The notes: a model not told the origin generated them from the letters alone. A stretch of 64,000 bases of DNA from Fusibacter paucivorans (GCF_018390735.1 NZ_JAHBCL010000006.1:62001-126000), one strand, 5' to 3'; positions 8,890 to 19,206 are shown, counted from the first letter of the stretch. Made by a program: numbers and translations.

Positions 8890-10145
8890 AAATACGCATG
8901 ATGCTCATGAACCTCAGCATTATCACAGTCCTTATGTTTATCGTCTTTGCATCCATCTATTTGATTACTTACAATAAAATGCAGGTTGCCATCGCCAACG
9001 ATTTGACGCGAGTCGCATCATTCCATCGCGGTCAGCCGCCTGAAGACAGTAAACCGCAAACAGATCTGCGATCCCTTGAAAATACAGAAACACACTCCGT
9101 CAATGAAAAATACCCTGAGCGCACCGTTTCTTTTACCATTCTGACTGATGGCGACCGTCAGATGCTGTCAAAAAATTCCTTTTTCGATGCAGAAGATGCA
9201 TTTTATGAAAATGCTTTGGCGGCTGCTGACAATCAACAAAAGGAAACAGGGATTTTTTCACTGGAGGGCAATGCGTGGGCATATCTCGTCGTCAACCGCG
9301 GCAGTGATAAACTATATGCATTTATCGACATTACAGCACAACAAAGTATGCTCGATCGGCTTATGTATACTTTTATCGCCGTATTCGTCATGACCTTTAT
9401 TTTTATTTATTTCATTAGTCTATTTCTTACCAAACGCTCTATTCAACCCATTAAGGACGCTTTCGACAAGCAGCGTCAATTCATTTCCGACGCTTCACAC
9501 GAGCTCAAAACACCGCTTGCCGTCATTCAGACCAACGTCGATGTCCTGCTTCAAAATAAAAAAGATCTTCACGAGGAAGATCAGAAATGGCTTGGCTATA
9601 TTCAAAGCGAAGTTCAGCGTATGAGCAATCTCACCAGAGATTTGCTCTATCTGACGCAAATGAGCGATGATGAGAGCCAACAGCTTATGCACTCGCCTTT
9701 TGATATCAGCGATTGTATTGAAAAGCAAATGCTCGGTTTAGAGGTGGTCGCCTTTGAAAAAGACATTATTCTGCAATACGCGCTTGAACCTGGTCTCATG
9801 ATGCAAGGCAACGCCGAGCAAATCGCTCAGATCATCATCATTTTAATGGACAATGCCATTAAATATACTCCGCCAAAAGGGCAAATAGCTTTGCAGCTCA
9901 AACAAATTGCACACACGATTCAAATTGAGATCACCAACACCGGCATGGGAATCTCCCCCGAGGATTTGCCCTATATTTTTGATCGCTTTTACCGCGCGGA
10001 CAAAGGCCGTTCTCGACAGAACGGCAGTTATGGCCTTGGTCTTTCAATTGCCAAAGCCATCGTCGAACGACACGGCGGGAAAATAAACTGTACGAGTAAC
10101 GATGGCGGCAATACACAGTTTCTAATCAAATTCAAATCGCTTTAA
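8874..10145 (+). CDS. sensor histidine kinase
   Basis: FISDASHELKTPLAVIQTNVDVLL (H-box), DNAIKYTPPKGQIALQL, GLGLSIAKAIVERHGGKI; GTG start. Confidence 0.93.
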   Translation: MFRKLKIRMMLMNLSIITVLMFIVFASIYLITYNKMQVAIANDLTRVASFHRGQPPEDSKPQTDLRSLENTETHSVNEKYPERTVSFTILTDGDRQMLSKNSFFDAEDAFYENALAAADNQQKETGIFSLEGNAWAYLVVNRGSDKLYAFIDITAQQSMLDRLMYTFIAVFVMTFIFIYFISLFLTKRSIQPIKDAFDKQRQFISDASHELKTPLAVIQTNVDVLLQNKKDLHEEDQKWLGYIQSEVQRMSNLTRDLLYLTQMSDDESQQLMHSPFDISDCIEKQMLGLEVVAFEKDIILQYALEPGLMMQGNAEQIAQIIIILMDNAIKYTPPKGQIALQLKQIAHTIQIEITNTGMGISPEDLPYIFDRFYRADKGRSRQNGSYGLGLSIAKAIVERHGGKINCTSNDGGNTQFLIKFKSL

Positions 10146-10253
10146 TGCACTAAATGAAATATGGAACAGCATGTTCGCCCAAGATTCTCTCATGTCATCC
10201 ATTACCATTGTCTCGAACTTTATTCAGCAACCTTTAGTTTAAATATTTTCCTA

Positions 10254-10979
10254 TCAGCGCGGCTGCATCCGCGCTGTTAAATATTGGCGAAAAGCTTCTG
10301 CGTCGTAATTCATAATCAGCGCTTCTGGAAAATCAACCTCTGCAACGACAGACAGCGCATAATCAAAACGCGCAATATCCATATTGTAATGGGCATCGGA
10401 ACTCATCATTACAGGCACTTCATATTTTTTGCAAAGTGTCAGCATCACTTTGACATTTTCATAAGCACCCACTCTAAAAGCATTGGGCCCCAGCGAGCTA
10501 TTGTTAACTTCCAGCAGTACGCCCTTTTCCTTTGCCGCCAGTACGAGCGGCTCGTAGTCGACCGGAAAACGGCTGTCATCAGGATGTCCAATCATAATAA
10601 CCTTCTGATGATCCATGGCGCGAATGAGCGCTTCTGTATTGCCAGTCTGATTGCTCTTGCTGTAACAGGGCAGATGGATGCTTGCAATTGCATAATCCAG
10701 CGTACCGAGTAAATCTTCCGATAAGTCAATATCGCCATGTGAACTCAAGATATTTAGTTCGACGCCCTTTAAGAGCGTCAGCGCACCATAAGCTTTCGGC
10801 AAAACTCTCAAGTTTGCAAAATAAGCCGGACAAGTAGTATTCGGCAATGATGGCGCATGGTCGGAAACACCAAGTATGCTTAATCCGGCTGCCTGTGCAT
10901 TAACGATATTTTCGTTTAGGGTGCTATAGGCATGTGTGCTGGCAACCGTATGCGTGTGTAAATCAATTAAAGGCTTCAA
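10254..10979 (-). CDS. PHP-domain phosphatase (YcdX-like)
   Basis: MKPLIDLHTHTVASTHAYSTLNENIVNAQAAGLSILGVSDHAP, SSDAHYNMDIARFD. Confidence 0.85.
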   Translation of the reverse strand: MKPLIDLHTHTVASTHAYSTLNENIVNAQAAGLSILGVSDHAPSLPNTTCPAYFANLRVLPKAYGALTLLKGVELNILSSHGDIDLSEDLLGTLDYAIASIHLPCYSKSNQTGNTEALIRAMDHQKVIMIGHPDDSRFPVDYEPLVLAAKEKGVLLEVNNSSLGPNAFRVGAYENVKVMLTLCKKYEVPVMMSSDAHYNMDIARFDYALSVVAEVDFPEALIMNYDAEAFRQYLTARMQPR

Positions 10980-11059
10980 CGTTACCTCGCTTTCTCAGTG
11001 ATGTCATCAATGATTACGCGTAGATTATACCAGAAATGCTCTAAAGGGTCAAAATGACT

Positions 11060-11088
11060 TTGCATGCATGCCGTGCATAAGCTATAAT
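11060..11088 (+). promoter_or_regulatory. sigma-A promoter of iclR-family gene with overlapping palindromes
   Basis: TTGCAT-N17-TATAAT; overlaps GCATGCATGC and TATAATG...CATTATA symmetry. Confidence 0.65.
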
Positions 11089-11135
11089 GAAAATATTAAC
11101 ATGCATTATACCAGTCTTTACCATGTGAGGTACTT

Positions 11136-11873
11136 ATGAAAGAAGAAAACAATTCCCTTCGAAAAGCATTAACGGTTCTCGACCTTTTTCTCAGGCGAGA
11201 TCGACTAACCATAAAGGACATCATGCAGCTGACCGGCTATTCAAAAAGTGCCGTCAATCGCATTATGTCTACGCTGGAAAGTACAGACTATGTGATCCGA
11301 ACCAAAGAGGACTATCAGTACGCACTTGCCAACAAAGTATTTTTTTTAGGCGAACGTACGGATCTTTACCGCAATATTCTCGCAGTCTGCGGTGACGAAG
11401 TCGAGGCGCTTTCCGTTCGCTCAGGATTCTCAGTTACGATTTCCGTTCGCGAAAGGAACATGAGTGTCACCATTTTTAAACGTGAATCAAATTCCACAAT
11501 GAGTCTCGTCCCCAATGTCGGCGATCATAAATCCCTACACTGCTCAGCTTCCGGCAAAGTACTCTTCGCCTATACTGAAAACAAGGAGAGTCTTTTAGAA
11601 CAAATTCTTTTCAATGCCGTCACGGAACACACCATCGTTGACAAAGATCGTTTTCTGGAAGCCGTCGAACGCGTCAAACACGAACACGTCGCCTATGACG
11701 ATGAGGAACTCTCGCCGGGGCTTTTCTGCGTCGCAATGCCCGTTGTTTCAAAAAATGGCGATTTTCTTTGCAGCATCAGTCTTTCAGGCTATAAACCGAA
11801 AATGCTTGAGAAAATGACAGAAGTCAAAGCCGAACTCAGACAGAGTATTGAGCGTATTCGAGAACGGCTGTAA
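11136..11873 (+). CDS. IclR family transcriptional regulator
   Basis: N-terminal HTH (LTIKDIMQLTGYSKSAVNRIMSTLE) and IclR effector domain (LHCSASGKVLFAY, GLFCVAMPVV). Confidence 0.88.
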   Translation: MKEENNSLRKALTVLDLFLRRDRLTIKDIMQLTGYSKSAVNRIMSTLESTDYVIRTKEDYQYALANKVFFLGERTDLYRNILAVCGDEVEALSVRSGFSVTISVRERNMSVTIFKRESNSTMSLVPNVGDHKSLHCSASGKVLFAYTENKESLLEQILFNAVTEHTIVDKDRFLEAVERVKHEHVAYDDEELSPGLFCVAMPVVSKNGDFLCSISLSGYKPKMLEKMTEVKAELRQSIERIRERL

Positions 11874-11959
11874 CACATTGAGCTAAAGTGTGTGACAAAA
11901 ACTATCTATTTTTTAAAGCCTTTGTAACCATTTCCGAATCATTTATAATCGAATCAAAC

Positions 11960-11999
11960 AAGCCTGCGTTAGCACTGTTTAAGTGCTGCCGCAGGCTTT
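11960..11999. terminator. bidirectional terminator between iclR-family gene and iorBA
   Basis: AAGCCTGCG-ttAGCACT-gttt-AAGTGCTgc-CGCAGGCTT. Confidence 0.75.
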
Positions 12000-12053
12000 C
12001 ATCTTATTTTATACACATCTCTCTTTAAAAGATGCACGAGACAAAGCAGTCCT

Positions 12054-12626
12054 TTATGAAATCATTTGCATTCCCTGATCAAATGCCCGCTTATTGAGTT
12101 CAATAAATTTAGGCTTGACTTCAGATGCAATAATAGCATGCCAATCAATCGCTTCGAGTCCCATCGCTTTAACCAATGCGCCAAGGAGAATGATATTCAT
12201 CACTTTTGGATTACCAATGGTCATTGCTGCACTTGAAGCATCAACAAAATCTGTCTTTGTTGCATCAGTGAGGACTGATTTAATGTCGGAGCTGTACTGC
12301 GCCCTTCCAGTTAATACCGGCATCGGATTAATCTCAAAGTCATTGACAATCAATTTACCGTCTTTTTTAAGATACGGCATCCATCGCATAGCTTCCATTT
12401 TTTCAAAAGCGACGAGAATATCGGCACTGCCAGCTTCAATCACCGGCGATGCAACGTTATCGCCAAAACGAACTTGTGACGATACAGAGCCGCCACGCTG
12501 ACTCATGCCATGTATTTCACTCATTTTCACATCATAGCCGGATTTCATTAAGCCAATTGTCAGCAGCTTGCTTGCCAGAATAGTTCCCTGACCGCCAACG
12601 CCAACTAGTAAAATATTTTTTGTCAT
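12054..12626 (-). CDS. iorB: indolepyruvate ferredoxin oxidoreductase beta subunit
   Basis: MTKNILLVGVGGQGTILASKLLTIGLMKSGYDVKMSEIHGMSQRGGSVSSQVRFG. Confidence 0.88.
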   Translation of the reverse strand: MTKNILLVGVGGQGTILASKLLTIGLMKSGYDVKMSEIHGMSQRGGSVSSQVRFGDNVASPVIEAGSADILVAFEKMEAMRWMPYLKKDGKLIVNDFEINPMPVLTGRAQYSSDIKSVLTDATKTDFVDASSAAMTIGNPKVMNIILLGALVKAMGLEAIDWHAIIASEVKPKFIELNKRAFDQGMQMIS

Positions 12627-14407
12627 TGTGCTGCCTCCTTTTCAATCGCTTTCACCGGACAAACTTGCAGACATACCTCACATCCGACACAGACATTCGG
12701 ATCAATAGTCGTCTTCTTCGTTTCCTGATTAAAGCTTATCGCAGGACACCCGACACCCAAACACTTTTTACAGCCAATACATTTCTCTGTCTTAACCGTA
12801 CAATGCGCTGTAAAAGCATCTTTAAATTCTTCTCGGTCTGCTTCTGTAAAGCGTTTAAGTGCACATGGCCATCTCGTGATAATAAAAGAGGCTTCATCAG
12901 ACTCAAGCGCCCAATTCAGTGTCTCTTTAACTTCTTTCAAATTATTGGGATCAATTTGACGGACGCGCTTAGCCCCAAGGGTTTTTAAAATCGGCTCAAT
13001 GGCCATTTCACCAATGTGTTCCCCTTGAATCGTATACCCAGAACCTGGATTCTCCTGATGACCCGTCATCGCCGTCACGCGATTGTCCAAAATAACATTG
13101 ATACTGTTGCCTTTATTGTAAAGTACTTCAATCACTGAGTTAATTCCCGTATGGAAAAACGTCGAATCGCCTAATACGGAAATGACGCGTGGTGCCTCTG
13201 CACCAAGTTTGTTAAAAATCGTCTGAGCACCATGTCCCATACTAATGCTGGCACCCATACAGATACTGAAGTCAGTTGCATTATACGGTTCATCAAAACC
13301 CAGTGCATAACAACCAATATCACCTGAAATGACAACATTTTTTAATTTGCCAAGCTCATAGAAAAAACCTCTATGCGGACACCCAGCACAAAATGCAGGG
13401 GGACGCGGCACGGTTAAGTCTTCAAAATCAATGGTATCAAACGAAGGCTGTCCCAATGATTTACGAATAACATCCGGTGTCATTTCACCCATTTTGGGGA
13501 AAACTTCTTTACCTTTACAAGCAATACCAAGACGCTCAACGAATTCTTCAATAATGGGATCATTTTCTTCGATAATATAAATTGTCTTAACTTCTTTTGC
13601 AAATGCAGCAATCTTAGCGGCAGGCATCGGATTTGTAAAACCGAGCTTTAAATAAGAAGCCGTATCACCAAACACTTCACGAGCATATTGATAAGAAACG
13701 CCTGACGTAATGACACCAATCTCCGAATTATTTAGAATCATCTGATTAAGCGGTGTCGTTTCTGAAAACACCCTCAGCTTTTCCAAGCGTTCTTCAGCAC
13801 GAACACGCATGCCACGTGCATGTTTTGGTATAGGATGATATTTTGACATATGTTTCGTATAAGGCTTTATTGCCTTTTCATTACGATCATAACACTCGAC
13901 AAGTCCTTTTGAGTGACAGACGCGAGTTGTCATGCGAATCATCACGGGCGCATCAAAAGTTTCACTGATTTCAAAAGCTTCAATGAGCATATCCTTGCAT
14001 TCCTGACTGCTAGCAGGCTCCAACAGTGGAATTTTAGCAAATTTTGCATAATTCCGATTATCCTGCTCATTTTGTGATGAGTGCATTCCAGGCTCATCAG
14101 CCGTAATCAGCACCATCCCGCCGTTAACACCCGTATAGGCAAATGTCATTAATGGATCCGCAGCAACGTTGACGCCAACGTGTTTCATTGATGCCATTGA
14201 GCGTGCACCTGCAATCGAAGCGCCAATCACCGCTTCCAATGCTACTTTTTCATTAGGTGCCCATTCAGAAGTGATTGCTTCATATTGCGCAATATTCTCC
14301 ATAATTTCAGTGCTTGGCGTACCCGGATATGCCGCAGCAAAGTGCACGCCGGCTTCATAGGCACCACGTGCAATACTTTCATTGCCGGTTAATAGCTTTT
14401 TCATCAA
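12623..14407 (-). CDS. iorA: indolepyruvate ferredoxin oxidoreductase alpha subunit
   Basis: GNESIARGAYEAGVHFAAAYPGTPSTEI...FCAGCPHRGFFYEL...GDIGCYALG...C-terminal 2x[4Fe-4S] CIGCKKCLGVGCP/CVGCEVCLQVCPV. Confidence 0.92.
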   Translation of the reverse strand: MMKKLLTGNESIARGAYEAGVHFAAAYPGTPSTEIMENIAQYEAITSEWAPNEKVALEAVIGASIAGARSMASMKHVGVNVAADPLMTFAYTGVNGGMVLITADEPGMHSSQNEQDNRNYAKFAKIPLLEPASSQECKDMLIEAFEISETFDAPVMIRMTTRVCHSKGLVECYDRNEKAIKPYTKHMSKYHPIPKHARGMRVRAEERLEKLRVFSETTPLNQMILNNSEIGVITSGVSYQYAREVFGDTASYLKLGFTNPMPAAKIAAFAKEVKTIYIIEENDPIIEEFVERLGIACKGKEVFPKMGEMTPDVIRKSLGQPSFDTIDFEDLTVPRPPAFCAGCPHRGFFYELGKLKNVVISGDIGCYALGFDEPYNATDFSICMGASISMGHGAQTIFNKLGAEAPRVISVLGDSTFFHTGINSVIEVLYNKGNSINVILDNRVTAMTGHQENPGSGYTIQGEHIGEMAIEPILKTLGAKRVRQIDPNNLKEVKETLNWALESDEASFIITRWPCALKRFTEADREEFKDAFTAHCTVKTEKCIGCKKCLGVGCPAISFNQETKKTTIDPNVCVGCEVCLQVCPVKAIEKEAAQ

Positions 14408-15108
14408 GTCCTCCTAAATGATATGATTGTCTCATCCAATTTGGATTTAACACGACCTACTTTCGCATCACCAAAGTGAATGCGTTTGTCTAAGATATGA
14501 AGCGCCATATCAATGGCAGTTCCAATCGTCAGCGCCGACAACAGTGTTCCGAAGTAAATACCTCTAACGCCGCCAAAAAACATCAGACTCATCACGAGTG
14601 AACAAAGCGCCAGCGTCAAGTCAAAAGCCGTTTTGACAATGCCAATACGTTTTTCAATCTTTGCAGACAGCTCTCTGACAAACATGTCAAACGGCAGCAT
14701 CGGCATTTCACTGCGAATAAAAAAGGCAAGCGCAAACCCGATTAACAAGATGGAACAAATAAAACCAATGACGCGCTGAACATGTGTCTCAAATGTCATA
14801 TGCTGCAGCATCAGGACAAAGAGATCAATGCAATAGCCGAACAGGACATTTGTAATAAAGGAAAAAACGTGTTTCCATTTCAACGTTTGAAGCATTAGAA
14901 TCATTAATATAAAGACAACGCCTTGAATCATGTAATTAAATGTTCCCAGTGAAATGTCCGAAAAGTGAAGCGATAAGACATACGCTGGGGATGTTGCAAC
15001 TGTAACACCATAATTTGCTTTGACTGCAACGACAACGCCAAGGCTCAATAAGATTATTCCCCACAAAAATGCTACCCATTGATGTACACTGATTTTTTGT
15101 TCTACCAT
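14404..15108 (-). CDS. YczE/YitT-like (DUF6198-type) multi-pass membrane protein
   Basis: SLGVVVAVKANYGVTVATSPAYVLSL, SEMPMLPFDMFVRELS; overlaps iorA start. Confidence 0.7.
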   Translation of the reverse strand: MVEQKISVHQWVAFLWGIILLSLGVVVAVKANYGVTVATSPAYVLSLHFSDISLGTFNYMIQGVVFILMILMLQTLKWKHVFSFITNVLFGYCIDLFVLMLQHMTFETHVQRVIGFICSILLIGFALAFFIRSEMPMLPFDMFVRELSAKIEKRIGIVKTAFDLTLALCSLVMSLMFFGGVRGIYFGTLLSALTIGTAIDMALHILDKRIHFGDAKVGRVKSKLDETIISFRRT

Positions 15109-15133
15109 AATCACTCCTGTTCAATTTGTCGTA

Positions 15134-15204
15134 CCGTATTTCGGTTCGTAATAACCGTTTTTCGGGACACTTTTACTATAACATGAAAGAATTCATTGCA
15201 CAAG
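15134..15204 (-). promoter_or_regulatory. candidate promoter and twin palindromic operator of the ior operon
   Basis: Reverse strand TTGTGC-N16/17-TATAGT followed by two copies of ACCGTWTTTCGG (15134-15145 and 15155-15166), 21 bp apart. Confidence 0.55.
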
Positions 15205-15374
15205 ACGCTAATAGATTAATTCACTTTTTACTTTTCACTTTTCCACTGTTTAATTTCTGATTTGGATTTTATAAAACAATCAACCGACAACTTCCAGCTT
15301 TGCCGAACGCTCATGCATCTAAAAAAAGACGAACGCATCAGCGCCGCCTTTATGAGATCATTGGATTAAATTTA

Positions 15375-16466
15375 TCACGCAAGCCCTTCGATTTCATACT
15401 TTTTGAGCGCCTCCAATAGCCCCTCCCGATAATGTGCTTCGACGCCAACCACAGTGTCGGCATAAATCAAAGCATGCAAAACCGCTTCCTCAGTTGCTTC
15501 TGCAACTGCTCGGAAAGGCATATCCATCTTCGTTTCAGAAAGCATTTTGACGGTTATAACAGAAGACTCCGGTTCATGCGGGATGCGATTAGCTGTTGAG
15601 AAACCGATGGCAATCTCACCGCTGCCGTTCCCAATATAGCCGCCAACCCGTGCAATGCCTACTGTCGTTCGCCGAAGCATACGCTTTAACTGCCGATGAC
15701 TTACAGGCAAATCGGTTGCGACAATAATAATAATTGAACCTTTGTCGATCGAATGATCAGAAGCATTCTCTGATTTTATGCCATGCTGTGCATCAATGGC
15801 ATGTCGCAACTTGCTTCCAATGGGAACCCCAGCGACCATCAAGTCTTCCATCCTGCCATAATTCGCCTGTACCAATACGCCCACTGTATAACATTCACCG
15901 TCGAGTTCAAACTGCCTTGATGATGAGCCAATTCCCCCTTTGAGTTGATGACAGCTCATGCCGCGGCCACCCCCTACAGCCCCCTCTTCAAAAACTGTCG
16001 CGGCTGACCGAATGGCCTGATGCACCATTTGTTCATCTATCACACGTTTCTCGATTGCATTGAGATAACTGTCGTTGCACTCACATACAATTGGATTAAA
16101 ACTCTTGAGCCTAACAGATTCCTGCTCGCAAGCTTCAAGCATGTATGCCACAAGTGCGTCTGAGACCTTACCAACATTAAGTGTGTTGGTCAGTGCAATG
16201 GGACTTTCCAATTGGCCTAGTTCTTCAATTTGAATCGTTCCCAACGTTTTGCCAAAGCCATTGATCACTTCTGAAGCCGCAACACATTTACTGACAAAGA
16301 CATTATCAGGCGTTGGCATGACAACGGTTACACCTGTCTGCATATCATTCGATGCCACTGTGACGTGCCCGACAGCTACACCGGCAACATCCGTTATTAA
16401 ATTATGCGCACCCTTTTGTAAACTGCCTATTTTTAGTCGATCAATGACATTTTTGCGTTTATTCAT
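15375..16466 (-). CDS. P1 family peptidase (DmpA/BapA type)
   Basis: NLITDVAGVAVGHVTVASNDMQTGVTVVMP...GEIAIGFSTANRIPH. Confidence 0.88.
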   Translation of the reverse strand: MNKRKNVIDRLKIGSLQKGAHNLITDVAGVAVGHVTVASNDMQTGVTVVMPTPDNVFVSKCVAASEVINGFGKTLGTIQIEELGQLESPIALTNTLNVGKVSDALVAYMLEACEQESVRLKSFNPIVCECNDSYLNAIEKRVIDEQMVHQAIRSAATVFEEGAVGGGRGMSCHQLKGGIGSSSRQFELDGECYTVGVLVQANYGRMEDLMVAGVPIGSKLRHAIDAQHGIKSENASDHSIDKGSIIIIVATDLPVSHRQLKRMLRRTTVGIARVGGYIGNGSGEIAIGFSTANRIPHEPESSVITVKMLSETKMDMPFRAVAEATEEAVLHALIYADTVVGVEAHYREGLLEALKKYEIEGLA

Positions 16467-16586
16467 CCGCCAGCACCCCTTTTTAAATAAGTCCAATAAC
16501 TTTACTTCACTTCGAATAACCCATTACCTATTAAAGAGGCATCCGTTATATCATCTATTAGCATTGTATGCCTTTTTTGATGCACT

Positions 16587-16736
16587 TTAAAGGCATTTTT
16601 CATCATCCAATCTGCTCAGGACAACCGTAGTCTCACTAAAATCAACTTCTGAAAAACGCCGGTATTTTTTGATGCATTGATACATTCGTTTGTTAAGTAA
16701 ATAACTTATGCCGCCCAGTAAAAAAAATGTGTTCAA
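16587..16736 (-). CDS. small membrane-type protein (about 49 aa), TTG start
   Basis: (M)NTFFLLGGISYLLNKRMYQCIKKYRRFSEVDFSETTVVLSRLDDEKCL preceded by AGGAGGTC at proper spacing. Confidence 0.45.
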   Translation of the reverse strand: MNTFFLLGGISYLLNKRMYQCIKKYRRFSEVDFSETTVVLSRLDDEKCL

Positions 16737-16893
16737 AACCTTGACCTCCTGCACGGTTATGATTAATATATGATATAAAGCAATCAACTTAGTCGATGCA
16801 TTTATAGCACTTCAAATAGCACGATTTCAGCATGATTTGTACCTTTGTATAAACATGCAAACAACTTTTCGTTAAACCCTAAGGAGGCACACG

Positions 16894-17742
16894 TTGTATA
16901 AAATTGTTCGTAAAGAAAACTTAGGCAGCAGCGTCGTCCAGTTTGATGTCGAAGCGCCGAAAATTGCTGCAAAAGCAAAATCAGGCCAATTCATTATCGT
17001 CAGACTTGATGAACAGTCAGAGCGCATTCCGTTAACCATTGCCGATTACGATCGAGAAGCCGGCACAATAACAATGATCTTTCAAGCTGTCGGTTTCTCT
17101 ACAAATGCATTAAAAACCCTCGAAGCAGGCGATTCTATCCTCGATGTCGTCGGGCCGCTTGGCACCGCATCGGAAATTGAAAATTATGGTACCGTCGTTT
17201 GCATCGGCGGCGGCGTCGGCATCGCTCCCGTCTATCCAATTGCACGTGATCTGAAAGAAGCCGGCAATAAAGTCATTTCTATTATTGGTGCAAGAAATGA
17301 AGACTTGCTCTTTTGGAAAGACAAAATGGCGGCAATCAGCGATGAGCTGCTGATCGCAACAGATGATGGCAGTGCCGGAATCAAGGGATTTGTCACAGAT
17401 GTTCTCAAATCTGTTATGGATCGTGAAAATGTAGATCGCGTCTGGGCAATCGGTCCAATGGTTATGATGAAAGCTGTTGCCAATACAACACGACCTTCAG
17501 GTGTTAAGACGATTGTAAGCCTTAATCCAATTATGGTTGACGGCACCGGCATGTGCGGTGGCTGCCGGGTTCAAATTGGAACAGAAACCAAATTCGCTTG
17601 CGTCGACGGGCCTGAATTCGATGGTCATCTCGTCGACTTTGATCTGGCGATGCGCCGATCATCCGTTTACAAAACAGAAGAACTGCAAGCTGTAGAGCAC
17701 GATCATCAATGCAGGATTGGAGGTATCGGGAAATGCCATTAA
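16894..17742 (+). CDS. nfnA: sulfide dehydrogenase/ferredoxin-NADP+ reductase-type subunit (NfnA/NfnS-like)
   Basis: FAD/NAD-binding reductase with GTGMCGGCRV 2Fe-2S motif; TTG start after AAGGAGG. Confidence 0.82.
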   Translation: MYKIVRKENLGSSVVQFDVEAPKIAAKAKSGQFIIVRLDEQSERIPLTIADYDREAGTITMIFQAVGFSTNALKTLEAGDSILDVVGPLGTASEIENYGTVVCIGGGVGIAPVYPIARDLKEAGNKVISIIGARNEDLLFWKDKMAAISDELLIATDDGSAGIKGFVTDVLKSVMDRENVDRVWAIGPMVMMKAVANTTRPSGVKTIVSLNPIMVDGTGMCGGCRVQIGTETKFACVDGPEFDGHLVDFDLAMRRSSVYKTEELQAVEHDHQCRIGGIGKCH

Positions 17743-19133
17743 AAGCGCCTAGAACCTCCATGCCGGCACAAGACCCTGCCGAAAGAAGTCATAATTTCAA
17801 GGAAGTCGCTCTTGGCTACACTGCCGAAATGGCCAAAACAGAAGCTTCAAGATGCCTTGACTGCAAAAATCCACTTTGTGTCAAAGGGTGTCCAGTAGAA
17901 GTCGATATCCCCGGTTTTATTCGCGCCATTGTTTCTGACGATATGTCTGGCGCAGTCGACGTCCTTAAACAAAAAAATAACCTTCCCGCTGTATGCGGCC
18001 GTGTATGTCCTCAGGAATCGCAATGTGAATCAAAATGCGTCTTAGGCATTAAAGGCGAATCCGTTGCCATTGGACGTCTCGAACGGTATACAGCAGACTG
18101 GGATATGGCACAGACATTCAAAGCACCTGAAAAACCCGAACCGAAATCAGAACGCGTCGCCATTGTTGGCTCAGGCCCAGCTGGCCTTACCGCCGCAGCA
18201 GATCTCGCTAAGATGGGCTATCAGGTTACTATATTTGAAGCACTTCATACGCCAGGCGGCGTCCTCATGTACGGCATACCAGAATTTCGTCTGCCGAAAG
18301 CCATTGTACAGCAGGAAATTGATTACATTCGTGCGCTTGGCGTCCAAATCGAAGTTAACGCAGTTGTCGGCAAAACCGTTTTAGTTGATGAACTGCTAGA
18401 CACAGAGGGTTTCGATGCCGTTTTTATCGGCACTGGCGCCGGACTGCCTAACTTCATGAATATCCCGGGAGAAAATCTAAATGGTGTCTATTCATCAAAT
18501 GAGTTTCTTACGCGTACCAATCTTATGAAGGCTTATGATTTTCCGAACTACCATACGCCAATTAAGATCGGTAAAAAAGTCGCCGTCATTGGTGCGGGCA
18601 ATGTTGCAATGGATGCCGCGAGAACTGCGCTTCGCTTAGGCGCAGAAGAAAGTTACATCGTTTACAGGCGTTCAGCTGCTGAAATGCCGGCACGGCATGA
18701 AGAAATTGAACACGCAGAAGAAGAAGGCGTTCAATTTCGTCTACTTCATAGTCCAATTGCCTATGAAGGTGATGAAAAGGGGCAGCTCACAAAAATGACG
18801 CTCCAACGCTTCGAACTCGGCGAACCGGATGCTTCCGGCAGACGGCGACCAATGCCAATTGAAGGCGATACCGTTGAAATGCCAATTGACACTGTTGTCG
18901 TCGCCATTGGCCAAGGCCCTAACCCATTGGTGCCGCATTCTACAGAAGGATTGGAACTGACGAAAAAAGGGAATATCGTTGCCGATGAAGAAACGGGCGT
19001 TACTTCTCGCGATGGCGTTTTTGCAGGCGGTGACATCGTCACTGGCGCTGCTACTGTAATCTTGGCCATGGGCGCAGGCAAGAAAAGCGCGCGCGCCATT
19101 GATGCTTACCTTAACGCAAAAAGAGATCAATGA
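17733..19133 (+). CDS. nfnB: GltD-like NADPH-dependent glutamate synthase small chain homologue (NfnB/NfnL-like)
   Basis: CLDCKNPLCVKGCPVEVDIPGFI...VGSGPAGLTAAADLAKMGYQVTIFEALHTPGGVLMYGIPEFRLPK; start moved to ATG 17733. Confidence 0.85.
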   Translation: MPLKAPRTSMPAQDPAERSHNFKEVALGYTAEMAKTEASRCLDCKNPLCVKGCPVEVDIPGFIRAIVSDDMSGAVDVLKQKNNLPAVCGRVCPQESQCESKCVLGIKGESVAIGRLERYTADWDMAQTFKAPEKPEPKSERVAIVGSGPAGLTAAADLAKMGYQVTIFEALHTPGGVLMYGIPEFRLPKAIVQQEIDYIRALGVQIEVNAVVGKTVLVDELLDTEGFDAVFIGTGAGLPNFMNIPGENLNGVYSSNEFLTRTNLMKAYDFPNYHTPIKIGKKVAVIGAGNVAMDAARTALRLGAEESYIVYRRSAAEMPARHEEIEHAEEEGVQFRLLHSPIAYEGDEKGQLTKMTLQRFELGEPDASGRRRPMPIEGDTVEMPIDTVVVAIGQGPNPLVPHSTEGLELTKKGNIVADEETGVTSRDGVFAGGDIVTGAATVILAMGAGKKSARAIDAYLNAKRDQ

Positions 19134-19206
19134 AATGAAATTAAATGAACTGATCTTGAAGGGTTATCGGGAAAATACGCATTTTAATATTTAATCCCCC
19201 AAAAAA

